Part shown: piece after piece, positions 4,860 through 5,749 of the stretch
Layout: each line of letters begins with the position of its first letter
Position numbering within the stretch: the first letter of the stretch is position 1
NCBI GenBank assembly: GCA_021160765.1
Contig: JAGHBW010000018.1
Span: 1-5,749 of the forward strand
Reading direction: 5' to 3'
DNA length: 5,749 nucleotides
Origin: Thermoplasmata archaeon
GTDB lineage: Archaea; Thermoplasmatota; Penumbrarchaeia; Penumbrarchaeales; EX4484-36
Translations under genes and position numbers: made by a program
Notes under the pieces: generated by a model
What the model saw: the letters and a program-made list of their open reading frames with translations, nothing else
What the model was told of the DNA's origin: nothing
Databases searched by the model: none

Positions 4860-5749
4860 ATGGAGGAGGATTACATCGTTCTTCAGGAGGAGAGGACAGA
4901 CGTAAGGTACGGCTATCCCCCCTACGAGAGGCCACCGGAAGAGCTCCTCAACTGGGGTGTTGTCGTTCTGGACAAACCTCATGGGCCCACCAGTCACCAG
5001 GTCTCCGCGTGGGTGAAAGAGATCACAGGGCTGAAGAGGGCAGGCCACAGCGGCACCCTTGACCCCCACACCACCGGGGTCCTTCCAGTTGCCCTGGGAA
5101 GGGCCACAAAGGCCCTGAAGTACATAACAGAGAGGCCGAAGGAGTACGTGGCTCTTATGAGGCTGCACCGGGAGGTCCCTTTAAAAAGGCTGGAATTGCT
5201 CTTCAAGGAGTTCACCGGCGAGATATATCAGACCCCCCCTGTGCGCTCTGCGGTTAAGAGGCAGCTTAGGGTTAGGAGGATTGAGTACATCAAGATGCTT
5301 GAGGTGGAGGGAACTGAGGTTTTAATTCTGGTGAAGTGTCAGGCGGGAACGTACGTTAGAACCCTCATACACGACATGGGTGAAGTTCTGGGGGTTGGGG
5401 CGAATATGGAGGAGCTGAGGAGGGTCTCCTCGGGCCCGTTCCGCGAGGAGGATGCCGTGACCCTGCACGACTTAAAGGACGCCGTATATTTCTGGAGGGA
5501 GATGGGGATAGAGGGGGAGCTGAGGAGGGTTGTGAGGCCCTTTGAGGAGATCTTCCAAGGGTGGGGGGAGGTGTTCGTAAAGGACTCCGCTGTGGACGCA
5601 TTGGCCCACGGCTCAGACCTCTACTTTGCTGGTGTGGTTAAGCTCTCCCCTAAGATAAAGAGGGGGGAGAGGGTCATTGTAAAGACGCTGAAAGGAGAGG
5701 CAGTATGCGTTGGGATCTCCCAAGCGGATGCCAGGGGGTACTCCAAAGG
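4860..5749 (+). CDS. cbf5: Cbf5, H/ACA RNA-guided pseudouridine synthase (3' end off window)
   Basis: Catalytic subunit of the archaeal H/ACA particle (with Nop10, Gar1, L7Ae), which turns guide-selected uridines in rRNA into pseudouridine; it can also act on tRNA U55. The frame is open for 296 codons to the window edge; about 30-40 residues of a usual 330-340 are missing. Seen: an N-terminal extension up to about residue 32, the catalytic motif GHSGTLDP with nucleophile Asp68, EYVALMRLH with Tyr96, the archaeal/eukaryotic QTPPVRSAVKRQLRVR (124-139), GTYVRTLIHDMG with Arg167, ELRRVSSGPF (185-194), and a PUA domain from about 236 onward. The residue after DP is His where Lys is usual in archaeal Cbf5. 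ATG 4860 is preceded by GGGGTGAGGTG; an in-frame GTG at 4857 is a possible alternative. It sits 4 nt after the CxxC protein and likely shares its promoter. Assignment to Cbf5 rather than bacterial TruB rests on the central motif and the PUA domain. Confidence 0.95.
   Translation, partial: MEEDYIVLQEERTDVRYGYPPYERPPEELLNWGVVVLDKPHGPTSHQVSAWVKEITGLKRAGHSGTLDPHTTGVLPVALGRATKALKYITERPKEYVALMRLHREVPLKRLELLFKEFTGEIYQTPPVRSAVKRQLRVRRIEYIKMLEVEGTEVLILVKCQAGTYVRTLIHDMGEVLGVGANMEELRRVSSGPFREEDAVTLHDLKDAVYFWREMGIEGELRRVVRPFEEIFQGWGEVFVKDSAVDALAHGSDLYFAGVVKLSPKIKRGERVIVKTLKGEAVCVGISQADARGYSK

Noticed and set aside
4830..5168. Minus-strand open frame over the start of cbf5
   Set aside because: It overlaps the Cbf5 catalytic motif on the other strand and has no ribosome site or family resemblance.
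5365..5601. Minus-strand Arg/Ser/Pro-rich frame in the right part
   Set aside because: Low-complexity shadow of the GAG/AGG-rich cbf5 coding strand.

Overview
The window looks archaeal, most likely euryarchaeal. The evidence is a Cbf5-type H/ACA pseudouridine synthase with the archaeal central motifs, an MfnA-type PLP decarboxylase, and a secreted single-anchor protein of a type I associate with archaea. TATA-like boxes lie about 26 nt upstream of inferred start sites, and GGTGA Shine-Dalgarno sequences match the archaeal 16S tail. Arginine is written overwhelmingly as AGG, often together with ATA isoleucine, in a moderately GC-rich background. I cannot assign a genus. MfnA alone does not prove a methanogen, because non-methanogenic archaea use the same family to make beta-alanine.

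Layout: two transcription units diverge from a 70-bp region at 4270-4339. Leftward on the minus strand run four genes in series: mfnA-type decarboxylase (4269-3133), a secreted membrane-anchored DUF2330-like protein (3091-2033), a HAD phosphatase (1998-1342), and a medium-chain acyl-CoA/acetyl-CoA synthetase that runs off the left edge (1266-1). Gaps are 41, 34 and 75 bp. An oligo-T run after the DUF2330-like gene and a TATA-like box before the synthetase suggest this is not one simple operon. Rightward on the plus strand run a small four-cysteine protein of unknown function (4340-4855) and, 4 nt later, cbf5 (4860 to the right edge, incomplete).

How the genes may fit together: the leftward genes mix coenzyme supply (beta-alanine for CoA, or tyramine for methanofuran), CoA-ester formation and phosphate-ester hydrolysis. 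A CoA link between mfnA and the synthetase is only suggestive, and the DUF2330-like protein has no clear connection. The rightward pair is probably co-translated. Cbf5 modifies rRNA within the H/ACA particle, but whether its partner works in RNA biology or is a stand-alone relative of a secretion-ATPase N-terminal region is open.

There is no stretch over 300 bp without a gene. I saw no tRNA, rRNA, CRISPR array, insertion sequence or phage gene. The most notable points are the unrecognised CxxC/CxxC protein tied to cbf5, the overlapping divergent promoters, a perfect 12-bp inverted repeat inside mfnA, and an unusual ATP-binding loop in the synthetase.
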